A DNA stretch of 13,153 bases from an uncultured Bacilli bacterium (GCA_948687865.1 CAPQQE010000010.1:7106-20258); one strand, 5' to 3'; positions 7,306 through 13,058 are shown, counted from the first letter of the stretch. Notes: generated from the sequence alone by a model not told the origin. Numbers and translations are program-made.

Positions 7306-7959
7306 ATGCTTTTTAATAATGATTGGGATGAAATATTAAATGAAGAAATACATAAAGAATATTTTATGAAGATACTATATGGACTAAGAGATTTATATAA
7401 AACTAAAACTATTTATCCACCACAAAAACAAATATTTAATGCTTTTAAACTACCTTATAAGGATGTAAAAGTAGTAATACTAGGTCAGGATCCATATCAT
7501 GGTGAAGGAGAAGCACATGGGTTTGCTTTTTCTACACTTTCAAGTAAACTACCACCATCCCTAAAAAATATATATAAAGAGTTGTATGATGATTTAGGTA
7601 TAGAAAAAGATTATAATAATGGGGATTTAACTTCTTGGGTAAAACAAGGTGTAATGCTTTTAAATACAGGTTTAACTGTGGAAAAAGATAAGGCTAATTC
7701 ACATAAAAATCTAGGATGGCATAATTTTACTGATGTAGTAATAGAAAAATTAAATGAAAAAGAAGAACCAATAGTATTTATACTTTGGGGGAATAATGCG
7801 AAAGATAAAAAGAAATATATAACTAATCCTAAACATTTGGTTATAGAATCAGCTCATCCATCTCCATTTTCAGCAAATTATGGTTTTTTTGGAAGTAAAC
7901 CATTCTCAAGAACAAACGAATTTTTAGAAAAAAATAATATAAAAAAAATAAATTGGTAG
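7306..7959 (+). CDS. ung: Uracil-DNA glycosylase, family 1
   Basis: Ung removes uracil from DNA as the first step of base excision repair. The water-activating motif is GQDPYHG (60-66, Asp62). The uracil pocket includes FAFS (73-76) and the LLNTGLTV segment (Asn120). The minor-groove and catalytic loop is HPSPFSANYGFFGSKPFS (His184). All catalytic residues are present and the 217-residue length is typical. The ATG is preceded by AGTAGGTGAT. A strong terminator begins within the last codons. The gene is adjacent to lysR, but there is no reason to infer a functional link. Confidence 0.97.
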   Translation: MLFNNDWDEILNEEIHKEYFMKILYGLRDLYKTKTIYPPQKQIFNAFKLPYKDVKVVILGQDPYHGEGEAHGFAFSTLSSKLPPSLKNIYKELYDDLGIEKDYNNGDLTSWVKQGVMLLNTGLTVEKDKANSHKNLGWHNFTDVVIEKLNEKEEPIVFILWGNNAKDKKKYITNPKHLVIESAHPSPFSANYGFFGSKPFSRTNEFLEKNNIKKINW

Positions 7960-7972
7960 TAACCAATTTTTT
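7950..7972. terminator. Bidirectional terminator between ung and the lemA-like gene
   Basis: Perfect eight-base arms AAATTGGT (7950-7957) and ACCAATTT (7962-7969) enclose a four-base loop. Six T residues (7967-7972) follow for rightward transcription. An A-rich stretch on the left gives a T-rich tail for leftward transcription. The hairpin contains the ung stop codon and borders the stop of the convergent gene, so one element serves both. Confidence 0.85.
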
Positions 7973-8516
7973 ATAATTTAAAATCTTTGATATTATCATC
8001 ATATAAATCTTTTCCATCAAAAAATGATTTTTCTTTATATTTAAATATTTTTCCAACTAAATTATATGGAAATTTTCTAATTAATTTATTATATAATACA
8101 ATATTTTCATTATAGAATTTTTTAAAAGCACGTAGTGATTCATCTATATCCTCTATATCATATGTTAATTTAATAACTTCTTCATCTGTTTCAAGTTCTT
8201 GATATTGACCTTTTACAAAATTAACTTTATTTAGTGCCTCAACTAATTGTCTATCAATTTCAAAACTACTTATTTCTTCATTCTTTAGTTTTGAAATATC
8301 ATCAACTAGTGCCTTTTTGGTTTTTATTTTTTCCTTTATAATATTATTTAATTTTATTATGATATCAAACTTTTCTCTTATAGATTCATCTATTTTTCCT
8401 TCAGCTTCATTTATTCTAATTATATAATCTTGGAATTTATTGTAAATTATACTAAAACCTATAAATAAAGCAAATAATATAATTATTATAAGTAATATAA
8501 TAATATGTATTTTCAT
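7971..8516 (-). CDS. LemA-family membrane protein
   Basis: LemA proteins have one N-terminal membrane helix and a long helical bundle, with a poorly known role in the envelope. Residues 4-25 are strongly hydrophobic. The remainder is helical: FQDYIIRINEAEGKIDESIREKFDIIIKLNNII, then a charged coiled-coil-like middle (about 60-120). The most specific match is FYNENIVLYNKLIRKFPYNLVGKIFKY (about 134-160), corresponding to the family's 'YN..v..YN..i..fP.n..a..f.f' block. At 181 residues the length fits. AAGGTGATTTT precedes the ATG. It is transcribed leftward behind gerQ from its own promoter and is convergent with ung. It is more divergent than typical LemA, so the family call is good but its function is unknown. 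Confidence 0.75.
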   Translation of the reverse strand: MKIHIIILLIIIILFALFIGFSIIYNKFQDYIIRINEAEGKIDESIREKFDIIIKLNNIIKEKIKTKKALVDDISKLKNEEISSFEIDRQLVEALNKVNFVKGQYQELETDEEVIKLTYDIEDIDESLRAFKKFYNENIVLYNKLIRKFPYNLVGKIFKYKEKSFFDGKDLYDDNIKDFKL

Positions 8517-8541
8517 AAAATCACCTTCTATTTATAAAAAA

Positions 8542-8570
8542 ATTATAGCAAAATAAAAAGAATATTACAA
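8542..8570 (-). promoter_or_regulatory. Promoter of the lemA-like gene
   Basis: On the minus strand TTGTAA (8570-8565) and TATAAT (8547-8542) are 17 bases apart. TGC precedes the -10 and makes it an extended element. The -35 overlaps the stop codon of gerQ. A leader of about 20 bases would carry AAGGTG. Confidence 0.7.
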
Positions 8571-8918
8571 TCCTTTTAAAGTAAAATCAGGACTATAGTT
8601 AATATTCTCTTCAAATTCTACATAATTTAAGTAAATCATCAATATTAAATACCATTTACCTGTTGATGGATCACTAATTATTAAATGATCTCTACCAGCT
8701 TGCTCAACAATTCCTGTAAATATTTTATCTTTCCATTCTACCGAATCAGGAAATGATACATAAAATTTACCATATTTTCCTCTATTTAATCTAAGTATAT
8801 TTTCTACATAAGATTGTTCCATAGGAAACTCTGTTGAACTTACAGTGGGAGCATATTGTTGATTAGGGTATCCTGCATTTGTTGAATAGTTAGTACTTTG
8901 ATAATATCCATTATTCAT
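8565..8918 (-). CDS. gerQ: GerQ-family spore coat protein
   Basis: GerQ (YwdL) is a spore coat protein needed in Bacillus for localising the cortex-lytic enzyme CwlJ, and it is cross-linked by transglutaminase. The family core is evident: FPMEQSYVENILRLNRGK, then VEWKDKIFTGIVEQAGRDHLIISDPSTGKWYL and a tail with IYLNYVEFEENINYSP. Residues 1-30 form a low-complexity leader rich in Asn, Tyr and Gln and lacking lysine. An upstream in-frame ATG at 8927 directly abuts the GAAAGGA ribosome binding site, leaving no spacing. The ATG at 8918 is correctly placed nine bases after it, so a 117-residue form is chosen. It implies sporulation or its recent loss. It diverges from pduL. Confidence 0.85.
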   Translation of the reverse strand: MNNGYYQSTNYSTNAGYPNQQYAPTVSSTEFPMEQSYVENILRLNRGKYGKFYVSFPDSVEWKDKIFTGIVEQAGRDHLIISDPSTGKWYLILMIYLNYVEFEENINYSPDFTLKGL

Positions 8919-8926
8919 AATATTCA

Positions 8927-8933
8927 TCCTTTC
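8927..8933 (-). promoter_or_regulatory. Ribosome binding site that decides the gerQ start
   Basis: GAAAGGA (8933-8927, minus strand) overlaps the first ATG at 8927 and lies nine bases upstream of the second ATG at 8918. This favours the second one as the true start. Confidence 0.6.
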
Positions 8934-8938
8934 TTTAG

Positions 8939-8944
8939 ATTATA
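8939..8944 (-). promoter_or_regulatory. Possible -10 element for gerQ
   Basis: TATAAT on the minus strand (8944-8939) lies about 20 bases upstream of the gerQ start. No convincing sigma-A -35 is found at 16-18 bases. A sporulation-sigma promoter, as used by coat genes elsewhere, cannot be excluded or shown. Confidence 0.35.
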
Positions 8945-8948
8945 TTCA

Positions 8949-8976
8949 TTGAAAAAATAAATTATTCGTATATAAT
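8949..8976 (+). promoter_or_regulatory. Promoter of pduL
   Basis: TTGAAA (8949-8954) and a perfect TATAAT (8971-8976) are 16 bases apart. Transcription would start near 8983, about 13 bases before the ATG, so the leader contains little more than AGTAGGTGG. Confidence 0.7.
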
Positions 8977-8995
8977 TAATAGTAGGTGGTAATAA

Positions 8996-9553
8996 ATGAA
9001 AATAAAAGTAGGAATATCTAATAGACACGTGCATTTATCAAAAGAAGATATTGAATTATTATTTGGTAAAGATTATATATTAACTAAAAAAAGAGATTTA
9101 TCACAAGATAATAATTATGCATGTTTTGAAAGTGTTAATTTAAGTGTAAATGGGAAGGTAATAGAAAATGTAAGGGTAGTAGGTCCAGCAAGAGAAAAAT
9201 CCCAAGTTGAAATATCAAAATTAGATGCAGAGTATTTAAATATAGATCCCCCATATAGAAATTCTGGAGATTTAGATGATGCAATTACAATTGAAATAAG
9301 TACAAAATTAAATAAAATAGTTAGAAAATCATGTATAATTGCTAATAGACATATACATATGACTAGTGATTTAGCATTAAATATTGGATTTAAAAATAAT
9401 GATGTAGTAAAAGTAAAATTAGATGATGAAAATATATTAGATAATGTTTATATAAAGATAAGTGAGGGATTATATCCAGAACTTCATTTAGATACATTTG
9501 ACTCATCTAAATATGATTTAACAAATGATAGTTGTTGTGAAATTATTTTATAA
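8996..9553 (+). CDS. pduL: PduL-type phosphate acyltransferase (phosphotransacetylase)
   Basis: PduL exchanges the CoA of acetyl- or propionyl-CoA for phosphate, giving acyl phosphate that an acetate kinase uses to make ATP. It is unrelated to Pta. The duplicated barrel is visible as two equivalent metal motifs, SNRHVHLS (His11, His13) and ANRHIHMT (His119, His121), plus ELHLDT (His164). VENVRVVGPAREKSQVEIS-like sequence (about 57-74) and the SGDLDD segment are also family-specific. At 185 residues it lacks the long N-terminal extension that targets PduL to microcompartments, and no shell genes are nearby. This suggests a soluble enzyme of general acetate fermentation. AGTAGGTGG precedes the ATG. 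No hairpin terminator is obvious after it. Confidence 0.9.
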   Translation: MKIKVGISNRHVHLSKEDIELLFGKDYILTKKRDLSQDNNYACFESVNLSVNGKVIENVRVVGPAREKSQVEISKLDAEYLNIDPPYRNSGDLDDAITIEISTKLNKIVRKSCIIANRHIHMTSDLALNIGFKNNDVVKVKLDDENILDNVYIKISEGLYPELHLDTFDSSKYDLTNDSCCEIIL

Positions 9554-9591
9554 ATATATAATAAATTGATGAAAAATTTTATTAATTGAGT

Positions 9592-9602
9592 TATAATATA
9601 AT
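9592..9602 (+). promoter_or_regulatory. Likely -10 region for rubrerythrin-trmL
   Basis: Two overlapping TATAAT hexamers (9592-9597 and 9597-9602) lie about 35 bases before the rubrerythrin ATG. TTGATG (9566-9571) is the only -35-like sequence but is 20 bases from the first hexamer. The -35 is therefore uncertain and an activator may assist. Confidence 0.45.
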
Positions 9603-9633
9603 TGGTTTATTTTTAAACTAAAGGGAGGAAGTT

Positions 9634-10173
9634 ATGGAATTAAAAGGAAGTAAAACAGAGGCAAATTTACTTGCAGCTTTTGCAGGAGAAAGTCAAGCTA
9701 GAAATAAGTATACATATTATGCCTCAATAGCAAAAAAAGAAGGATATGAGCAATATGCTGCTATATTTGAAGAAACAGCAGGCAACGAAAAGGAACATGC
9801 TAAAATGTGGTTTAAAGAATTGCATGGTGGGGCTATTCCTGATACATTAACAAATTTAAAAGATGCTGCTGCAGGAGAAAACTATGAATGGACAGACATG
9901 TATAAAACATTTGCAGAAGAAGCAAAAGAAGAAGGCTTTGATCGTATTGCATTCTTATTTGAAGAAGTAGGTAAAATAGAAAAACATCATGAAGAAAGAT
10001 ATATGACATTACTTGGAAATATTGAAAACGATATGGTATTCAAAAAAGGAGAAGAAACTGTATGGATATGTCGTAATTGTGGACATGTTTATGTAGGTAA
10101 AGAAGCTCCAAAAGTTTGTCCAGTATGTGCTCATCCACAAAGTTATTTTGAAGAATTAAAAGAAAATTACTAG
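9634..10173 (+). CDS. rbr: Rubrerythrin (peroxide-scavenging diiron protein)
   Basis: Rubrerythrin reduces hydrogen peroxide to water in anaerobes and receives electrons through rubredoxin-like centres. The ferritin-like domain (residues 1-130) has the diiron carboxylate and histidine pattern: Glu19 in [11 protein letters not shown], Glu52-x-x-His55 in [10 protein letters not shown], acidic residues 95-100, and Glu116-x-x-His119. The C-terminal rubredoxin domain (about 143-176) has CRNCG and CPVC (Cys146, 149, 162, 165), all four iron ligands. The short loop and 179-residue length fit the classical form. AAGGGAGGAAG is a very strong ribosome binding site, and the relatively GC-rich codons with frequent GCT and GAA suggest high expression. 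trmL follows 8 bases after the stop. The symbol follows common usage. Confidence 0.95.
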   Translation: MELKGSKTEANLLAAFAGESQARNKYTYYASIAKKEGYEQYAAIFEETAGNEKEHAKMWFKELHGGAIPDTLTNLKDAAAGENYEWTDMYKTFAEEAKEEGFDRIAFLFEEVGKIEKHHEERYMTLLGNIENDMVFKKGEETVWICRNCGHVYVGKEAPKVCPVCAHPQSYFEELKENY

Positions 10174-10181
10174 GATATAAT

Positions 10182-10688
10182 TTGAATAATATAGTTTTGT
10201 ATGAACCAGAAATACCAGGTAATACTGGAAATATAATGAGAACTTGTGTTGCAACTAATACAAAGTTACATCTTATAAAACCACTTGGTTTTTCTTTGGA
10301 TGAGAGTCATTTAAAAAGAAGTGCAGTAAATTATATAGAAAATTTAAATTATGAAGTTTACGAAAACTATGAGGATTTTAAATCAAAAAATAGTGGGATA
10401 TTTTATTATTTTACTAGGTATGGTAAAAAACCACATACATCATTTGATTACTCTAATAGTAATGAGGATATTTATTTAATATTTGGTAAAGAAAGTACAG
10501 GAATACCAAAAGAAATATTAAAAGATAATTTAGATAATTGTATGAGAATACCTATGACTGATAAAGTTAGAGCGCTTAATTTATCTAATTGTGCCGCTAT
10601 TGTAATTTATGAAGTATTAAGACAACAAGAATATAATGGTTTATTATTTAAAGAACCTCATAAGAGTGAAGATTTTATAATTGAATAA
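10182..10688 (+). CDS. trmL: tRNA (cytidine/uridine(34)-2'-O)-methyltransferase TrmL
   Basis: TrmL is a minimal SPOUT methyltransferase that methylates the 2'-OH of wobble nucleotide 34 in certain leucine tRNAs. Its three trefoil-knot motifs are present: EPEIPGNTGNIMRTC (about 8-22), LIFGKESTGIPKEIL (99-113) and MRIPMTDKVRALNLSNCAAI (121-140). At 168 residues it has the catalytic domain only, as expected for TrmL rather than TrmH or RlmB, which carry extra RNA-binding domains. The start is TTG at 10182, preceded by AGGA that overlaps the rubrerythrin stop. No ATG lies near the conserved N-terminus. The gene is probably co-transcribed with rubrerythrin, an unremarkable functional pairing. It is the last clearly chromosomal gene before the accessory region. 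Confidence 0.94.
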   Translation: MNNIVLYEPEIPGNTGNIMRTCVATNTKLHLIKPLGFSLDESHLKRSAVNYIENLNYEVYENYEDFKSKNSGIFYYFTRYGKKPHTSFDYSNSNEDIYLIFGKESTGIPKEILKDNLDNCMRIPMTDKVRALNLSNCAAIVIYEVLRQQEYNGLLFKEPHKSEDFIIE

Positions 10689-10715
10689 AATAAGAGTATA
10701 TAATAAATTTTATGC

Positions 10716-10788
10716 TAATTAATAAAAACTAGTTTTTATGTGATATGTCTTTGTAAAAGGATATCATGTAATGCTAGTTTTTTAATTA
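10716..10788 (+). terminator. Long two-part stem-loop after trmL, probable terminator
   Basis: Outer arms AAAAACTAG (10724-10732) and CTAGTTTTT (10774-10782) pair over nine bases. They extend by TAATTA/TAATTA (10716-10721 with 10783-10788) across a two-base bulge. Inside, TTATGTGATAT (10736-10746) pairs with ATATCATGTAA (10761-10771) over eleven bases with two G-U pairs. The T run 10778-10783 is continuous with the outer arm. This structure would end the rubrerythrin-trmL transcript. It is larger than the other terminators here, so a small structured RNA or a miniature inverted-repeat insertion is an alternative. Confidence 0.55.
10722..10739. repeat. Perfect 18-bp palindrome
   Basis: ATAAAAACTAGTTTTTAT reads the same on both strands. 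It forms the left half of the larger hairpin, and its CTAGTTTTT half recurs at 10774-10782. It could be a dyad protein-binding site or simply part of the terminator fold. Confidence 0.6.
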
Positions 10789-10917
10789 TTTTGGATTTTA
10801 CTAGGGAAATATTAAATAAGTATATGGTAGTATATAATTATGATTTAGTAAATATATTATGAAGATAAACAATAACATATTCGGGCTTTCATCATAAAAT
10901 ACTTTGAGGAGGAAGTT

Positions 10918-11004
10918 ATGAATAATAATGTTAAGATAGTTTTAGATGCTGGGCACCCGAGTTTGGATAAACCCAATGTAATAGTAGTGAGTTGTAGCAA
11001 ATGA
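10918..11004 (+). pseudogene. 5' remnant of an N-acetylmuramoyl-L-alanine amidase-like gene
   Basis: A perfect ribosome binding site (GAGGAGGAAG) precedes an ATG that opens MNNNVKIVLDAGHPSLDKPN and stops at TGA after 28 codons. VKIVLDAGH is the usual start of Amidase_3 domains (the family pattern continues GG.D.GA), and its histidine is the first zinc ligand. After GH the similarity ends. The remaining 170 or so residues and the other ligands are absent downstream, where the relaxase region follows. The simplest reading is a gene cut short by insertion of the mobile element or by deletion. Because the recognisable part is only about nine residues, a short functional leader or small protein cannot be excluded. 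Confidence 0.45.
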
Positions 11005-11037
11005 TAATCTATAAAATTTAATAATAATTACACTAAG

Positions 11038-11057
11038 ATACTTTTTAACGAAAGTAT
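11038..11057. repeat. Inverted repeat upstream of the relaxase, candidate oriT hairpin
   Basis: ATACTTT (11038-11044) and AAAGTAT (11051-11057) flank a six-base loop, TTAACG, ending 38 bases before the relaxase start. MobV relaxases act at an oriT lying just upstream of their gene with a short AT-rich hairpin near the nick site, so position and form fit. The T-rich sequence after it also permits a terminator. No nick site can be assigned. Confidence 0.4.
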
Positions 11058-11095
11058 TTTTATTTTACAAAAATTTAGAAAGAGAGGAATGATAT

Positions 11096-12370
11096 ATGAA
11101 TTATGGAATATTTAGAAGTCAACCAATAATGACTATAAATGATTTAGCACAAATAGGATCACATAACAAACGAGAGAAAAAAGCCTATAAAAGTAACCCT
11201 AATATAAAATTGGAATTAACGAAAAATAATATAGAATTAGTACCCTTAGCAGAAAAATATGTTAAGGGTTTTAAAATGCTTGTAAAAGATTATGAAAAAG
11301 AACACAACGAAAGAATGAAAACTGAAAGAGATGATAGAAAACGAACCTTTAATGAAATGTTAAATAAATCAAAAAGTGTTGTTGCGGATGAACTTATGTT
11401 TACAGCAACTCATAAGTTTTTTGATAATATGAGTAAAGAAGAAATAATGAAATGGGCTGATACTTGTATGGATTTTGTTTATAATGATTTAGGCTACACA
11501 AAGGAGCAAGTTTTACACGCAACAATACACTTAGACGAATTAACACCACATATTCATTGTGTAGTTGTACCACTTGTTAAAAAGTTAGATAAAAGAACAA
11601 ATACTGAAAGATTTACTATTTCTAAAAAACAATACATCAAAGATAATATTCATTTATCAGAACTACAAGATGTTTACAATTTAAGGTTAAGAGAGGCAGG
11701 TTTTGAATTAGAACGAGGTATTAAAAATAGTGATAGAAAACATATTAAAATTAAAGAATTTAAAAAAACGACTAGATATTATGAAGATAAGGTAACCACT
11801 ATTAACAAAAGTCTTGATAATGCTATGAATGACTTTGAAGAAAAAATGAAAACTAGCAAAACGATTCCATTTGATAAAAAGCATATTATAGTAGAAAAAG
11901 ATACTTTTGATAGTATGAAAAATGTTATTAAAGAAACAAAAAAGGCAGTAGAATTTCAGCCTAAGATAAATGAGTTGTTTAATGAAATTGACACTTATAC
12001 CCAAAGTCATCAAACTTTAGAAAAAGAAAAGAAAAATCTTCAAAGAGAAGTAAAAGCCTTAACCACAAGAAACCAAAACTTAACCAAAGAAAATAATAAC
12101 CTTAAAACTTATTTAAAAGCCATTTTAGAGGCAATTAAACACTTTTTTAGAGAGTTATTACAAATTGGTAATGAACCTACTAAAAAAGCCACAACAACCG
12201 AAATTAAAGACTATTATGATAACAATGATTTTGATACAAATGATGTCGTTGAAATTTCAAGAGGAACTACAAAAGAAGTTGAATTGTTTGATTATGTTAA
12301 AGCACCTAGTTATTTAAAGAGTAATGAGCCTTATTATGATGAAAAAGAAAAAGATGATTTTCAGTTATAA
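11096..12370 (+). CDS. mobV: MobV-family (Pre/Mob) relaxase
   Basis: This is a plasmid mobilization relaxase that nicks oriT and pilots single-stranded DNA through a helper conjugation apparatus. The N-terminal motif MNYGIFRSQPIMTI is the family's motif I. SHNKRE holds His23, aligned with the histidine nucleophile of MobM from pMV158. The metal-binding motif HLDELTPHIH (145-154) matches HxDExxPHxH. The catalytic domain spans about residues 1-215. Residues 225-345 are highly charged and predicted to be coiled-coil, the usual dimerisation and membrane region, and the C-terminus is acidic. At 424 residues it is full length. GAGAGGAATG precedes the ATG. Codons such as CGA, ACC and GCC are a little commoner than in the chromosomal genes, a mild sign of transfer. 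The gene is convergent with a small repressor. Confidence 0.92.
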   Translation: MNYGIFRSQPIMTINDLAQIGSHNKREKKAYKSNPNIKLELTKNNIELVPLAEKYVKGFKMLVKDYEKEHNERMKTERDDRKRTFNEMLNKSKSVVADELMFTATHKFFDNMSKEEIMKWADTCMDFVYNDLGYTKEQVLHATIHLDELTPHIHCVVVPLVKKLDKRTNTERFTISKKQYIKDNIHLSELQDVYNLRLREAGFELERGIKNSDRKHIKIKEFKKTTRYYEDKVTTINKSLDNAMNDFEEKMKTSKTIPFDKKHIIVEKDTFDSMKNVIKETKKAVEFQPKINELFNEIDTYTQSHQTLEKEKKNLQREVKALTTRNQNLTKENNNLKTYLKAILEAIKHFFRELLQIGNEPTKKATTTEIKDYYDNNDFDTNDVVEISRGTTKEVELFDYVKAPSYLKSNEPYYDEKEKDDFQL

Positions 12371-12402
12371 AAAAAAGACAAAATTATTTGCCTTTTGGTC
12401 TT
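12369..12402 (-). terminator. Leftward terminator of the first XRE gene
   Basis: On the minus strand AAGACCAAAA and TTTTGTCTT pair over nine bases with one bulged base. They run into a T-tract (A residues 12369-12376 on the plus strand). The hairpin covers the repressor stop codon and the T-tract reaches the relaxase stop. Read rightward there is no T-tract, so it does not obviously end relaxase transcription. Confidence 0.6.
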
Positions 12403-12638
12403 ACATAGGTAATAATTTCATCTAGACTACAATCTAAAACATAACATAATTTAGCCAAAACTTCTCTATCAAATCGAGTTACAGAATCATTCATATATCT
12501 TTCGATTACTTGATGATGAAGTCCAGTTTTTTTTACTATTTGATTTTTACTTAAATTTTTTTTATTCATAATAGGTTTTATGTCGTATTTAATGTAACCA
12601 TAATCTATGTAAGTTATAATACTATCATTTCTATTCAT
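12384..12638 (-). CDS. Small XRE/Cro-CI type helix-turn-helix regulator
   Basis: This is an 84-residue DNA-binding protein of the short Cro/CI class (YozG/HTH_26-like) found on many mobile elements. The core is IKPIMNKKNLSKNQIVKKTG with LHHQVIERYMNDSVTRFDREV, giving a helix-turn-helix near residues 29-50. The final block LAKLCYVLDCSLDEIITYV is the characteristic last helices of the family. Only about 17 residues precede the domain and nothing extends after it, so no effector domain is present. AGGGGTGTG precedes the ATG. It is transcribed away from the second repressor and towards the relaxase. Palindromic sites lie 50-85 bases upstream and could be its operators. A role controlling mobilization genes is inference. 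Confidence 0.85.
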   Translation of the reverse strand: MNRNDSIITYIDYGYIKYDIKPIMNKKNLSKNQIVKKTGLHHQVIERYMNDSVTRFDREVLAKLCYVLDCSLDEIITYVRPKGK

Positions 12639-12686
12639 AACACACCCCTAATCTTTAAATTTTACACTTAAATTTTATCATTTATA

Positions 12687-12722
12687 CCGAATATAAAAGA
12701 GCCGTATAAATATTCGGAATAT
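12687..12722. promoter_or_regulatory. Pair of operator-like ATATTCGG sites
   Basis: CCGAATAT (12687-12694) and ATATTCGG (12710-12717) form an inverted repeat with a 15-base spacer. The right copy is part of a perfect palindrome, ATATTC-G-GAATAT (12710-12722). They lie in the leader/promoter region of the leftward XRE gene and stand out as GC-containing blocks in very AT-rich DNA. Repressor binding is inferred from form and position only. Confidence 0.45.
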
Positions 12723-12756
12723 ATAGGCATATTATCGTTTTAAATATAAAAATCTA

Positions 12757-12765
12757 TGATATAAT
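12757..12765 (+). promoter_or_regulatory. Possible rightward extended -10 promoter facing the second XRE gene
   Basis: TGATATAAT (12757-12765) is a perfect extended -10, with only a weak -35 (TTTTAA, 12738-12743, 16-base spacer). It would transcribe rightward, antisense to the XRE gene at 12801-13052. No rightward coding sequence begins after it within the window. Confidence 0.35.
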
Positions 12766-12776
12766 GACGATGTAGT

Positions 12777-12811
12777 AAAAAATAAAAGAAATAAAGCCAA
12801 TTATTTCTTTT
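12777..12811 (-). terminator. Strong leftward terminator of the second XRE gene
   Basis: On the minus strand AAAAGAAATAA (12811-12801) and TTATTTCTTTT (12794-12784) form a perfect eleven-base stem with a six-base loop. ATTTTTT (12783-12777) follows. The stop codon is inside the left arm. It insulates this repressor gene from the next one leftward. Confidence 0.8.
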
Positions 12812-13052
12812 GGTCAACTCTCTTATTATTGATAGAGTCTCTTTTGATAAATAGTTCGTGTGGTTCAACACCAAATGAATCGGCTAATTTATCAATAAAA
12901 TCGGAAGTAACATTTCTTTTGGCATTTTCTAATTGTGAAATATATGCTGGACTTGATTTGATTTTATCAGCAAATATTTCTTGCGACCAATCATTTTGAT
13001 GCCTAAAGTAAACAATGTTATTTGCAAGTAGTTTTCTTGTTCTATGCTTAAT
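12801..13052 (-). CDS. XRE-family helix-turn-helix regulator with an apparent ATT start codon
   Basis: Read leftward from 13052, this frame encodes 83 residues beginning (M)KHRTRKLLANNIVYFRHQ. The helix-turn-helix occupies about residues 9-63: NDWSQEIFADKIKSSPAYIS then QLENAKRNVTSDFIDKLADSFGVEPHELF, a textbook Cro/CI domain with the conserved YISQLENAKR turn. The frame contains no ATG, GTG or TTG. It is open only from a TAA at about 13076-13078, and the first plausible initiator is ATT at 13050-13052. A near-ideal GGAGGTGG (13066-13059) lies six bases upstream of it. The length before the domain matches relatives. A start-codon mutation or one-base error is the main alternative. A strong terminator overlaps the stop. 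It is probably a self-regulating repressor of the mobile element. Confidence 0.8.
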   Translation of the reverse strand: MKHRTRKLLANNIVYFRHQNDWSQEIFADKIKSSPAYISQLENAKRNVTSDFIDKLADSFGVEPHELFIKRDSINNKRVDQKK

Positions 13053-13058
13053 GTCAAA

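Larger units (their letters stand above)
10689..11095. other. 407-base non-coding junction between trmL and the relaxase gene
   Basis: This stretch separates chromosomal genes from the accessory region. From left to right it holds the stem-loop at 10716-10788, a TATAAT at 10833-10838 without a good -35, the octamer ATATTCGG at 10877-10884, a strong ribosome binding site (GAGGAGGAAG, 10906-10915) with a 28-codon amidase-like remnant (10918-11004), and a short hairpin at 11038-11057 just before the relaxase. No tRNA, no insertion sequence ends and no convincing direct-repeat attachment site can be seen. One boundary of a mobile element probably lies here, perhaps at or just after the amidase remnant. 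Confidence 0.5.

Noticed and set aside
7841..8056. 71-codon minus-strand frame
   Set aside because: It spans the ung/lemA-like terminator and overlaps both genes out of frame. The composition is low-complexity and no ribosome binding site is present.
9554..9591. Terminator between pduL and rubrerythrin
   Set aside because: Several AT-rich half-arms (AATAAA/TTTATT) can pair, but the stems are short and A/T only, with no proper T-tract.
8996..10688. A functional operon pduL-rubrerythrin-trmL
   Set aside because: Rubrerythrin has its own -10 region and the 80-base gap breaks the unit. Only rubrerythrin and trmL look co-transcribed, and no shared pathway is evident.
10689..10917. tRNA or attachment site at the left edge of the element
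   Set aside because: No cloverleaf, no T-loop sequence and no tRNA 3' end is visible. No direct repeat pair can be shown within the window.
11708..12013. 101-codon minus-strand frame within the relaxase gene
   Set aside because: It is a Phe/Ile-rich antisense shadow of the lysine-rich coiled-coil region.
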